Assembly (NCBI RefSeq): GCF_014646635.1
Contig: NZ_BMNQ01000024.1
Coordinates: 1 to 45,346, forward strand
Direction: 5' to 3'
DNA length: 45,346 nt
Source: Lentibacillus kapialis
GTDB taxonomy: Bacteria > Bacillota > Bacilli > Bacillales > Amphibacillaceae
Part shown: one piece after another, positions 35,823 through 44,108 of the stretch
Layout of the letters: each line of letters begins with the position of its first letter
How positions within the stretch are numbered: the stretch's first letter is position 1
Notes under the pieces: generated by a model
Database searches by the model: none
Seen by the model: only the letters and a program-made list of their open reading frames with translations
What the model was told of the DNA's origin: nothing
Position numbers and translations under genes: made by a program

Positions 35823-35854
35823 GTGTTATTTTCATTGTAAGATGAAAATAACAC
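35823..35854. promoter_or_regulatory. 32-bp palindrome upstream of phoP
   Basis: GTGTTATTTTCAT (35823-35835) and ATGAAAATAACAC (35842-35854) are perfect 13-base inverted arms around TGTAAG. There is no T tract after it, so it is not a terminator. It lies 26 bases before the phoP start, in the expected promoter or leader. It could be an operator or an RNA hairpin. A TTTACA hexamer (35799-35804) lies just upstream. Confidence 0.7.
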
Positions 35855-35880
35855 CTTGGGAATAGAAATGAGGATTGCTG

Positions 35881-36570
35881 ATGGGAAAGCAAATTTTGAT
35901 TGTTGATGATGAAACATCAATTGTGACACTATTAAAGTTTAATATTGAGCAGGCAGGTTATGAAACGGATGTTGCTTATGATGGCGCAGAAGCTATAAAA
36001 AAAGCAGAATCGGCGGATTTTGACCTGATTATCCTTGATTTGATGCTGCCTGAAATGGACGGTATGGAAGTTTGTAAACAGTTGCGGGTACAGAAAATTG
36101 ACACCCCGATATTGATGCTGACTGCAAAGGGCGAGGAATTTGATAAAGTATTGGGGCTGGAGCTTGGAGCAGATGATTATTTAACGAAACCGTTCAGCCC
36201 CAAAGAAGTTGTTGCCCGCATAAAAGCAATTTTACGTCGGTCTGACAAGGCAGAGGATAATTCTCTTTCAATACAAATTGGGCAATTAATCATTTACCCA
36301 GATCGGTATGAAGCTGAAATAAGAAGCGAAGAGTTGACATTTACAAGAAAAGAATTTGAGCTCTTATACTATCTTGCCTCGCATAAAGGAAAAGTGCTAT
36401 CACGGGATCAGCTTCTGAGTGCTGTTTGGAATTATGATTTTGTTGGAGACACCCGTATAGTTGATGTCCATGTCAGTCATTTACGTGAAAAGATTGAACC
36501 TGATACAAAAAAGCCCGTTTATATTAAAACTGTGCGCGGGCTTGGCTACAAAATGGAGGAACCGAAATAA
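35881..36570 (+). CDS. phoP: Response regulator PhoP
   Basis: This is a 229-residue OmpR-type regulator. The receiver domain (1-120) shows ILIVDDETSIVTLL with the acidic pair, LIILDLMLPEMDGMEV with the phospho-acceptor Asp (about 52) and the Lys in YLTKPFSP (about 101). The DNA-binding winged helix (about 130-229) contains LTFTRKEFELLYYLASHKGKVLSRDQLLSAVW and VDVHVSHLREKIEPDTKKP. ATG 35881 has GAGG seven bases upstream; the TTG at 35875 is too close. It overlaps phoR by one base (TAATG). The name rests on the mdh-phoP-phoR-polA order; WalR-type paralogues look similar. Confidence 0.92.
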   Translation: MGKQILIVDDETSIVTLLKFNIEQAGYETDVAYDGAEAIKKAESADFDLIILDLMLPEMDGMEVCKQLRVQKIDTPILMLTAKGEEFDKVLGLELGADDYLTKPFSPKEVVARIKAILRRSDKAEDNSLSIQIGQLIIYPDRYEAEIRSEELTFTRKEFELLYYLASHKGKVLSRDQLLSAVWNYDFVGDTRIVDVHVSHLREKIEPDTKKPVYIKTVRGLGYKMEEPK

Positions 36571-37952
36571 TGCTGCCCTTATTTAAAAAACCGCTATTAG
36601 CTTATCATGCAGGTCTGTTTATCCTTGTTGTTGTAACAGGTATAGCCGCAGCCCAACTAACGTCTGAATATATTATCCTCGGATCAATTTTATTTGTGGA
36701 ATATTTCATTTTACTTGTTATAATGCTTCATGTTTATGATAAGTTTATGAAACCGATAAAAAAGACGTCACACACAGTGGATGAGTTGCTAAAAGGCAAT
36801 TATCGCGTGAGGATTCATCACTCCGCCAGCGGCAGAATCGCTGAATTGAATAATAAATTAAATGCTCTGGCACGAAATTTGAGTGAGTTTGAGATTCAGG
36901 AACAGATGCAGGAGGACAGGCTCTCAACCGTAATTGACAATACACAGAGCGGTCTGGTGCTAATTGATGAAAAAGGGTATATCCATTTGGTCAACCGCAA
37001 ATTTATATCTATGTTTGGTGGAAACGCCCACGATTATCAAGGATATCTATATTATGATGTATTAGCGAATGAAACAATTCATGCAACCGTTCAGGAGGCT
37101 TTCCTGTACGAGAAAAATATCAAGTATTCTTTCACCCAGACAATCGATATTGACACAAAATATATCGAAATTGTCGGCGCACCAATATTTAACGAGCGTG
37201 GCATACTGAAAGGTGCTGTTCTTCTACTGTACGATATTACCCATTTGAAAAAGCTTGAGTTAATGCGCAAGGACTTTGTTGCAAATGTTTCGCATGAGCT
37301 GAAAACGCCAATAACCTCCATTACCGGCTTTGCTGAAACGCTGCTTAACGGTGCAAAAGATGATGACGAATCACTGGATCGATTTTTAAAAATTATTTAT
37401 GACGAAAGTTTCCGTCTTCAGGGGCTGATTGAAGATTTACTAACCTTGTCCAGACTTGAAGCTGATGAGTTCCAATTAACTCGGTCCCATGTTGATATGA
37501 ATCAGCTGACTGAGGAAATCCTGCCTGTTATTGAACAACGGGCAAAACAGGGGGGTATAACGCTGACGACAAATGTGAAGAACGACACAACACTGAAAGC
37601 TGATGGTGAACGGGTCAAACAGATTTTGATCAATTTATTAACCAATGCCATCAGTTACACAGGTCAGAATGGCACAGTAAATCTGACGGTGGCGTATGAA
37701 GGCGAAATGGTCCATATCCAGGTGGCGGATGATGGTATCGGAATCTCACAACAAGCCGTAACACGGATATTTGAGCGATTTTACCGGGTAGATAAGGCAC
37801 GAAGTAGAAACACCGGCGGAACTGGCCTGGGTCTGGCGATAGTCAAACACATTGTCGAAGTACATGATGGAAACATTTCAGTAGAAAGTGAACCTGATAA
37901 CGGTTCAACCTTCCACGTTTATCTACCAAAAAATGATCCGGCATCCTCTTAA
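36570..37952 (+). CDS. phoR: Sensor histidine kinase PhoR, without the extracytoplasmic domain
   Basis: This 460-residue membrane kinase is the partner of PhoP. Two transmembrane helices (about 9-29 and 33-54) are joined by only a few residues. Next come HAMP (about 55-110), PAS (about 116-225), the HisKA phospho-His in FVANVSHELKTPITSITGFAETLL (about 244) and HATPase_c boxes NLLTNAISYTG, VADDGIGI and GGTGLGLAIVKHIVE. The B. subtilis PhoR is about 580 residues with a large extracytoplasmic domain between its helices, which is absent here. This fits sensing by the cytoplasmic PAS domain. The start overlaps the phoP stop. Confidence 0.92.
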   Translation: MLPLFKKPLLAYHAGLFILVVVTGIAAAQLTSEYIILGSILFVEYFILLVIMLHVYDKFMKPIKKTSHTVDELLKGNYRVRIHHSASGRIAELNNKLNALARNLSEFEIQEQMQEDRLSTVIDNTQSGLVLIDEKGYIHLVNRKFISMFGGNAHDYQGYLYYDVLANETIHATVQEAFLYEKNIKYSFTQTIDIDTKYIEIVGAPIFNERGILKGAVLLLYDITHLKKLELMRKDFVANVSHELKTPITSITGFAETLLNGAKDDDESLDRFLKIIYDESFRLQGLIEDLLTLSRLEADEFQLTRSHVDMNQLTEEILPVIEQRAKQGGITLTTNVKNDTTLKADGERVKQILINLLTNAISYTGQNGTVNLTVAYEGEMVHIQVADDGIGISQQAVTRIFERFYRVDKARSRNTGGTGLGLAIVKHIVEVHDGNISVESEPDNGSTFHVYLPKNDPASS

Positions 37953-38020
37953 CAGGGGGTGCTTTTTACTATACTATGTTAAAATAATGATTATAACGGT
38001 ATGATCGGAGGACGTTTTTC

Positions 38021-40663
38021 ATGAGTAATAAGCTTGTATTGATTGACGGAAACAGTGTAATTTACCGGGCATTTTTCGCGTTGCCATTGTTAAATAATGA
38101 TAAAGGCGTTTATACGAATGCTGTCTATGGCTTTACTAACATGCTTCTCAAGATTATTGAGGATGAAAAGCCGACACATATGCTTGTGGCATTTGACGCC
38201 GGCAAAACAACTTTCCGTCACGAAACATATGAAGAATATAAAGGCGGCCGGCAAAAGACACCGCCGGAATTGTCCGAACAGATTCCGCTTTTGAAAGAAG
38301 TGCTTGACGCGTTCTGTGTTTCACATTATCAACTGGATTTATATGAAGCCGACGATATTATCGGTACGCTTTCAAAACAGGCTCAAGAGGAGAACTGGGA
38401 TGTCACGGTCATTTCAGGTGACAAAGATCTGCTGCAGCTTGTATCGGACAAGGTAACGGTGAATTTGACCAAAAAAGGCATTAGTGATATTGAAGCATAT
38501 ACACCTGAGTTCATGCAGGAAAAGATGTCCATAACACCTGAACAGATTATAGATCTAAAAGCATTAATGGGCGACAGTTCGGACAACATACCGGGGGTGC
38601 CGGGTGTTGGGGAGAAAACAGCTATGAAGCTTCTGAAACAATTTGAAACGGTTGATAACGTATATGACAATCTTGATGACGTAACCGGCAAGAAATTAAA
38701 AGAAAAGCTGGAAAGTCATAAGGGTGATGCATTCATGAGCAAGAGGCTTGTCATCATTGACCGTGAATCCCCAATTGACGTTTCACTTGAACGAATAACG
38801 TATGCAGGTTATCCGCAAGCCGACGTCAGTGCGATTTTTAAAGATTTGGGCTTCCAGTCACTATTAAACCGAATTGATGGTGAAGCGGGCGGCAGCGATG
38901 AAGCAACAACAGAACTAAGCGATATTGATTATACGATCGTCGATGATGATCTGACTGAAGATATGCTGGGTGAAGAGACTGCATTGGTGCTGGAAATGCT
39001 TGAGGAAAATTATCATTATGGCAACATTGAAGGCATTAGTGTTGTGAATCAGTCCGGCGCCTATTTTATTCCAACCGAAATAGCGATAGAATCAGAAGCA
39101 TTTAAGACATGGGCAGAAGATAGCAGCAAGTCAAAAGTTGTTTTTGATGCCAAGAAAACGCTGGTGGCTTTGTTGAACAAGGACATTCATATTGAAGGCA
39201 TTACGTTTGATATGCTGCTGACATCGTATTTGCTCAATCCAGCTGAGAACAATCATGATATCCCGGCGATAGCACATCGAATAGGCGTGACAGATGTGCT
39301 GTTTGATGAGGAGGTTTACGGAAAAGGCGCCAAAATGCAGGTGCCTGAACGGAACCAACTTGGTGAGCATGTTGTTCGGAAAGCGAATGCTCTATTTCAG
39401 ATAAAAGATGATATGAAAGAGCAGCTGAAATCAAATGATCAATATGAACTGCTCAAGGAGCTGGAAATGCCGCTCGCCCTTATTTTGGGTGAAATGGAGC
39501 ATACCGGTGTTCTGATTAATGTTGAGCGCATTCAGGAAATGGGCGATGATCTGAAACGGCGCTTGAGTGAATTGGAAGAAGAAATATATGAACTAGCCGG
39601 TGAAGAGTTCAATTTGAATTCGCCCAAACAGCTTGGACCAATCTTATTTGAAAAGCTTGGACTGCCTGTTATCAAAAAAACGAAAACAGGTTATTCCACA
39701 GCGGCGGATGTTTTAGAACAGCTGCAAAATGAACATGACATTATTCCAAAACTGCTGCTTTACCGTCAGCTGGGCAAACTGCAGTCAACCTATATCGCCG
39801 GGTTGCTGAAAGTGGTGGATCAGAATACTCATAAAATCCATACGCGTTTTAACCAGGCGTTGACCCAGACAGGACGTTTGAGCTCGGTCGATCCAAATTT
39901 GCAAAATATCCCTATCCGGCTCGAGGAAGGACGAAAGATCCGTCAAGCTTTTGTTCCGTCCAAAGAAGAATGGGTTATGTTTGCTGCTGATTATTCGCAG
40001 ATTGAACTGAGGGTACTTGCTCATATCGCTGGTGATGAAAAGCTGGTTGAAGCGTTTACGAACAATCTTGATATTCACACCCAGACAGCAATGGATGTGT
40101 TTCATATTGAACGGGCAGAGGTCACAGCCAGTATGCGTCGCCAGGCAAAAGCGGTGAACTTCGGGATTGTATATGGTATAAGTGATTACGGGCTTTCGCA
40201 GAATCTTGGCATCACCCGTAAAGAAGCTAAGCAGTTCATTGAACGTTATTTTGAAAGTTATCCTGATGTAAAAGCGTATATGGATGACATTGTCCAAGAG
40301 GCAAAACTTCAGGGTTATGTAACAACAATCATGAAACGCAGACGCTATCTGCCTGAAATTACAAGCAGGAATTTTAACCGGCGTTCATTTGCCGAACGGA
40401 CAGCAATGAATACCCCGATCCAGGGAAGTGCTGCTGATATCATTAAAAAAGCAATGATTGACTTGGATGAAAAACTGAAAGAAGAGAAACTCGAAGCGCG
40501 GATACTGCTTCAGGTGCATGACGAACTGATTCTGGAAGCACCAATAGATGAGATTGAACAACTTAAAGAAATCGTACCAGCTATCATGGAGAAAACAGTG
40601 GATCTTAATGTACCATTAAAAGTCGATTATGAATATGGTGATAGCTGGTTTGATGCAAAATAA
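38021..40663 (+). CDS. polA: DNA polymerase I
   Basis: PolA repairs gaps and removes RNA primers. The 880-residue protein has the 5'-3' exonuclease domain (1-290; VLIDGNSVIYRAFFALP, LYEADDIIGTL, GDSSDNIPGVPGVGEKTA), a central 3'-5' exonuclease-like domain (about 300-470) and the polymerase domain (470-880; RFNQALTQTGRLSSVDPNLQNIPIR, AADYSQIELRVLAHIAGDE, RRQAKAVNFGIVYGISDYGL, LQVHDELILEAP). The 3'-5' active site is not seen: the DxE position reads LVLEMLE. Proofreading is therefore probably lost, as in other Bacillus-group PolA. GGAGGACG precedes the ATG. Confidence 0.97.
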   Translation: MSNKLVLIDGNSVIYRAFFALPLLNNDKGVYTNAVYGFTNMLLKIIEDEKPTHMLVAFDAGKTTFRHETYEEYKGGRQKTPPELSEQIPLLKEVLDAFCVSHYQLDLYEADDIIGTLSKQAQEENWDVTVISGDKDLLQLVSDKVTVNLTKKGISDIEAYTPEFMQEKMSITPEQIIDLKALMGDSSDNIPGVPGVGEKTAMKLLKQFETVDNVYDNLDDVTGKKLKEKLESHKGDAFMSKRLVIIDRESPIDVSLERITYAGYPQADVSAIFKDLGFQSLLNRIDGEAGGSDEATTELSDIDYTIVDDDLTEDMLGEETALVLEMLEENYHYGNIEGISVVNQSGAYFIPTEIAIESEAFKTWAEDSSKSKVVFDAKKTLVALLNKDIHIEGITFDMLLTSYLLNPAENNHDIPAIAHRIGVTDVLFDEEVYGKGAKMQVPERNQLGEHVVRKANALFQIKDDMKEQLKSNDQYELLKELEMPLALILGEMEHTGVLINVERIQEMGDDLKRRLSELEEEIYELAGEEFNLNSPKQLGPILFEKLGLPVIKKTKTGYSTAADVLEQLQNEHDIIPKLLLYRQLGKLQSTYIAGLLKVVDQNTHKIHTRFNQALTQTGRLSSVDPNLQNIPIRLEEGRKIRQAFVPSKEEWVMFAADYSQIELRVLAHIAGDEKLVEAFTNNLDIHTQTAMDVFHIERAEVTASMRRQAKAVNFGIVYGISDYGLSQNLGITRKEAKQFIERYFESYPDVKAYMDDIVQEAKLQGYVTTIMKRRRYLPEITSRNFNRRSFAERTAMNTPIQGSAADIIKKAMIDLDEKLKEEKLEARILLQVHDELILEAPIDEIEQLKEIVPAIMEKTVDLNVPLKVDYEYGDSWFDAK

Positions 40664-40675
40664 GGGGAAGATGGC

Positions 40676-41506
40676 ATGCCGGAATTACCAGAAGTCGAGA
40701 CGATAAAGAATACACTCAAGCAATTTGTCCTCAATAAAACTATTACGGACGTGTCTGTCTATTGGGCAAATATTATAAAGCAGCCTGATGATATTGATTA
40801 TTTTAAATATCTTTTAGCAAAACAATCGATCCATGATATACACCGGAGAGGCAAATTTTTGTTGTTTGAACTGGATGATGTCGTATTGGTATCCCATTTG
40901 CGGATGGAAGGCAAATACAGTGTCCATCCGTCAGGAGAGCCAGTCAAAAAGCATACGCACGTTATTTTTATATTCAGTGACGGAGAAGAACTCCGTTATA
41001 ATGATGTGCGTAAATTCGGCACAATGCATCTATATGAAAAAGGGGATGAGTGGAAGAATAAACCACTGAACCAACTAGGCCCGGATCCGTTCAGTAAAAC
41101 GTTTACAATGGATTATTTTTACCAGAAATTGAAAAAGACTGATCGTGTCATCAAATCAGTATTACTGGATCAAACGGTTGTTGCCGGGCTTGGAAATATT
41201 TATGTTGATGAAACATTGTTTAGAGCAAACATACATCCATTGAAAAAAGCAAATAAATTAAAGAAGAGAGAAGCGAAGATGATATGGGAAGCGGCTATAA
41301 ACACTTTAAAAGATGCGATTGCTCAAGGGGGCACCACAATTCGTTCGTATGTCAACTCTCAAGGCGATATGGGGATGTTTCAGCAGGAACTATTTGTTTA
41401 CGGTCAGGAAAATGAGCCATGTAAAATATGCGGGAAGCCCATTGTTAAGATGAAAGTTGGTGGACGTGGGACTCACGTCTGCATTTTATGTCAAAAAATG
41501 GAATGA
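40676..41506 (+). CDS. mutM: Formamidopyrimidine-DNA glycosylase MutM/Fpg
   Basis: MutM removes 8-oxoguanine and opened purines by beta/delta elimination. The catalytic N-terminus MPELPEVETI is intact (Pro2 nucleophile, Glu3). HRRGKFLLFEL holds the conserved Lys near 59. The NIYVDETLFRANIHP motif lies in the helix-two-turn-helix. The C-terminal zinc finger reads CKICGKP ... CILCQ (about 249-272). The 276-residue length is typical. It follows polA by 12 bases and precedes coaE by nine, so the three form an operon. B. subtilis has ytaF between mutM and coaE; it is absent here. Confidence 0.97.
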   Translation: MPELPEVETIKNTLKQFVLNKTITDVSVYWANIIKQPDDIDYFKYLLAKQSIHDIHRRGKFLLFELDDVVLVSHLRMEGKYSVHPSGEPVKKHTHVIFIFSDGEELRYNDVRKFGTMHLYEKGDEWKNKPLNQLGPDPFSKTFTMDYFYQKLKKTDRVIKSVLLDQTVVAGLGNIYVDETLFRANIHPLKKANKLKKREAKMIWEAAINTLKDAIAQGGTTIRSYVNSQGDMGMFQQELFVYGQENEPCKICGKPIVKMKVGGRGTHVCILCQKME

Positions 41507-41515
41507 GGATTATAA

Positions 41516-42115
41516 ATGACACTTGTCATTGGACTGACAGGAAGTATAGCAAGCGGAAAAAGTACTGTTTCATTAATGTTCGACGATTTTAATATACCAG
41601 TGATTGATGCCGATAAAATATCTCGGGAAGTTGTTATGCCTGGAGAAAGAGCATATGAGTTAATCGTATCCACATTTGGTGAGGATGTTTTACGGGGAGA
41701 CATGTCACTTGACCGGGAACAATTAGGAGCGATCGTATTCAAAAATGAGAAAAAACGAAAACAATTGAATAATATTGTTCATCCCGCCGTCAGGGAAAAG
41801 ATGATTGAACAAAGAGATGCATTCAGTGCATCCGGCGAAAAGAGTGTCATTCTCGATATTCCATTGTTATTTGAAAGCAAACTGACCCATTTTGTTGATA
41901 AAACCGTTGCAGTATATGTTGATGAACAAGTACAGCTTAAGCGTCTGATGGAACGTGATGGTTACTCAGAGGAAGAGGCTTACCGGCGGATTAACGCACA
42001 GATGCCTATTAGAGAAAAGGCGGAGCTGGCCGATGCTGTCATTGACAACAATGGGTCAAAACATGATTCCTATCAGCAACTGGAATCGCTTCTACGGAAA
42101 TGGGGTGTTATTTAG
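41516..42115 (+). CDS. coaE: Dephospho-CoA kinase
   Basis: CoaE performs the last step of coenzyme A synthesis, phosphorylating dephospho-CoA at the 3'-OH. The 199-residue protein has a P-loop near the start (GLTGSIASGKSTVSLMF, residues 6-22), DADKISREVV (about 33-42) and LDIPLLFESK (about 112-121), then the conserved QLKRLMERDGYSEEEAYRRINAQMP. It lies in the polA-mutM-coaE cluster. GAGGAT precedes the ATG. Confidence 0.96.
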   Translation: MTLVIGLTGSIASGKSTVSLMFDDFNIPVIDADKISREVVMPGERAYELIVSTFGEDVLRGDMSLDREQLGAIVFKNEKKRKQLNNIVHPAVREKMIEQRDAFSASGEKSVILDIPLLFESKLTHFVDKTVAVYVDEQVQLKRLMERDGYSEEEAYRRINAQMPIREKAELADAVIDNNGSKHDSYQQLESLLRKWGVI

Positions 42116-42349
42116 CTTCAAACCATTGACAGCTGGAAGAGGCATTAAGAAGTATTTCCTTCTACCGTTTTATCCCACTTTTACAGCAAGCAAATCCCTT
42201 AAAATAAAGTGTTATATTTAATCAAAACCTTGATTAATAAATGGTGTTTTTGGCTTTCCGCCTGTCCTGTATAAGGAAGTAAAAAAACTGGTTTCACATC
42301 ATTTGAGATCAACATATATATAAGTAAAAACTAACAGGAGTAGAAATTA

Positions 42350-43597
42350 TTGGGTAAACACAAAATTAGATTCAGATGGGTTGTATTTGCTTCTGTACTG
42401 TTTACTTATTTATTGATGTCGAGCCAACGGACCGCTCCGGGGTTGGTAACTGACCAAGTGATGCAGGATTTAAATGTAACGGCATCAACGATTGGGTTAC
42501 TGGTAGGCATACAATTTTTTGTATATACTTGTTTACAAATTCCGATGGGTATCTTAGCTGATCGTTTCGGCCCCAATTTTTTTCTGATAATAGGAGCAAT
42601 ACTTACGGGATTAGGAACAATGATATATAGTCTCAGCACACATGAATCTGTGCTATTTTTTGCTAGAATACTAACAGGAGTAGGGGACGCAACCATTTGG
42701 GTTAATTTGGTACTCATTTTAAGCCGATGGTTTAACGAAAAAGAATTTACGCGATTAATTGGTGTGGCAGGTATGACAGGAAGCCTTGGTTTCCTTTTTG
42801 CAACAGTCCCTTTTTCCGCATTGATTGTCTTACTTGGTTGGCGGACAGCATTTTTCTCGGTGGGGTTTTTAATATGTCTATGTGGAATTCTCCTTTATTT
42901 GGTGCTCTTAAAAAAACAAAAACAAATCTTGCTTAATGAGTCGATATTCGAAAAAAATGAGCAACATGAAAAGACAATGGTTTTACTATGTAGAATGTTT
43001 TCAAGTCGGCAAGCATGGGCTTTATTTTTTTGTCACTTTGGGATTGTCGGCGGATATATAGGATTTATTGGTTCGTGGGCAGTTCCCTATGGGATGGATA
43101 TGTATGACATGACACGTTTAGATGCAAGTCAGCTCATAATGATTAGTTTAATCGGAGCCTTAATTGGTGCACCTCTGATTGGTTGGATTTCAAGTCGGTT
43201 GGGAACAATTAAAATGCCCTATGTTTTTTTTCATATATCAATGCTATTGTGCTGGTCTACCATTCTTTTATTGAACGGACACCCCCCATTTTACTTGCTT
43301 ACAATACTTTTCTTCATCATTGGCTTTACATTTGGATCAAATTCCTTGACGTTTGCTGTCGTTCGTCAATCTTTTCCTGCAAAGGAATCAGGCATTGTCT
43401 CTGGATTTGCAAATACAGGTGGATTTCTTAGTGCCGTCCTGTTACCGAGTATTTTTGGAAGTGTACTGGATCATTTTCTGTCTTCAGGTAGTCTGGGTGA
43501 TGGGTACTTCTACGGTTTCATTACGCCGGTTATCTTCTCAATGATTGGCTTAATTGGGGTGATTTTTATTAAAGAAAAGCGTATGAAAGGGGATTAA
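42350..43597 (+). CDS. MFS transporter, 12 membrane segments
   Basis: This 415-residue major facilitator has 12 predicted helices and the MFS loop motif PMGILADRFGPNFFLIIGAI (between helices 2 and 3) and a second GWISSRLGTIKMPYVF (between 8 and 9). Substrate is unknown. It starts at TTG with AACAGGAG upstream. It follows coaE by 234 bases with no recognised gene between. A weak AT-rich bias compared with neighbours and its place next to a truncated gene suggest a later arrival, but the B. subtilis order also varies here. Confidence 0.88.
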   Translation: MGKHKIRFRWVVFASVLFTYLLMSSQRTAPGLVTDQVMQDLNVTASTIGLLVGIQFFVYTCLQIPMGILADRFGPNFFLIIGAILTGLGTMIYSLSTHESVLFFARILTGVGDATIWVNLVLILSRWFNEKEFTRLIGVAGMTGSLGFLFATVPFSALIVLLGWRTAFFSVGFLICLCGILLYLVLLKKQKQILLNESIFEKNEQHEKTMVLLCRMFSSRQAWALFFCHFGIVGGYIGFIGSWAVPYGMDMYDMTRLDASQLIMISLIGALIGAPLIGWISSRLGTIKMPYVFFHISMLLCWSTILLLNGHPPFYLLTILFFIIGFTFGSNSLTFAVVRQSFPAKESGIVSGFANTGGFLSAVLLPSIFGSVLDHFLSSGSLGDGYFYGFITPVIFSMIGLIGVIFIKEKRMKGD

Positions 43598-43933
43598 TAA
43601 AAAGGGTTCTGTCCAAGCAACTGCGTACAAGGTGTCATGCTTCAATTCAGCTGCTGTAGGGAATCCCAGCTGATGGATTTCATTCACCTCCGGCTTTAGA
43701 TTACCGTTTAAAAATTGTTGATATTTCTGATTTAAGCTTTTCTGTTTTTCTTTAACTACTTCAAATGCCATTTTTGTCGGTTTGAATTCCTTAAGACATT
43801 CAATAACGTTTCTGATCTCTTTTTGTCTTTTTTTAGTTAGTATGTCGTCATTCTTGGCCCTGTGTAAATCTGGTGTATCACGCATATGAAATGTACCAAG
43901 GACCATTACTTTCGGTCTGTTGTATGAATTCAT
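43550..43933 (-). pseudogene. DUF5694-like gene, C-terminally truncated
   Basis: The frame opens with PKVMVLGTFHMRDTPDLHR, then DDILTKKRQKEIRNVIECLKEFKPTKMAFEVVKEKQKSLNQKYQQFLNG and NEIHQLGFPTAAELKHDTLYAVAW. This fits the N-terminal half of DUF5694 proteins, which I recall as about 250 residues. After about residue 110 the frame runs into the convergent MFS gene and ends in a hydrophobic tail of unrelated sequence. The ATG at 43933 lacks a clean ribosome site. It is most likely a remnant whose 3' part was lost when the MFS segment arrived or during a deletion. Confidence 0.7.
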
Positions 43934-44049
43934 CAATGCCGCTCGCCCCCTGTGGGTAATAATTTATACTTATTTTAACATAAGCAATTAAGCATTCTAT
44001 AAATTTCGCGAAAAATCTTTCATAAAAAAATGGCACATTCTCATTGTAA

Positions 44050-44060
44050 TGTGTTATACT
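44050..44060 (+). promoter_or_regulatory. CcpN operator 1 upstream of gapB, overlapping TATACT
   Basis: TGTGTTATACT matches the CcpN consensus TRTGHYATAYW, as I recall it, at all 11 positions. It contains TATACT, a likely -10 of gapB. Confidence 0.65.
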
Positions 44061-44081
44061 AATTCCAAATAAAGTTTAAAA

Positions 44082-44092
44082 AGTATAACATA
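44082..44092 (-). promoter_or_regulatory. CcpN operator 2 upstream of gapB, inverted
   Basis: The minus strand reads TATGTTATACT, again an 11 of 11 match to TRTGHYATAYW. It is 32 bases from operator 1, in the opposite orientation, and ends 16 bases before the gapB start. Confidence 0.6.
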
Positions 44093-44108
44093 AATTGGGG
44101 GATGGAAA

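Noticed and set aside
35791-35854. PhoP box array upstream of phoP
   Set aside because: TTAATT, TTACAC and related hexamers occur, but not as clear TTAACA-like repeats in 11-base register.
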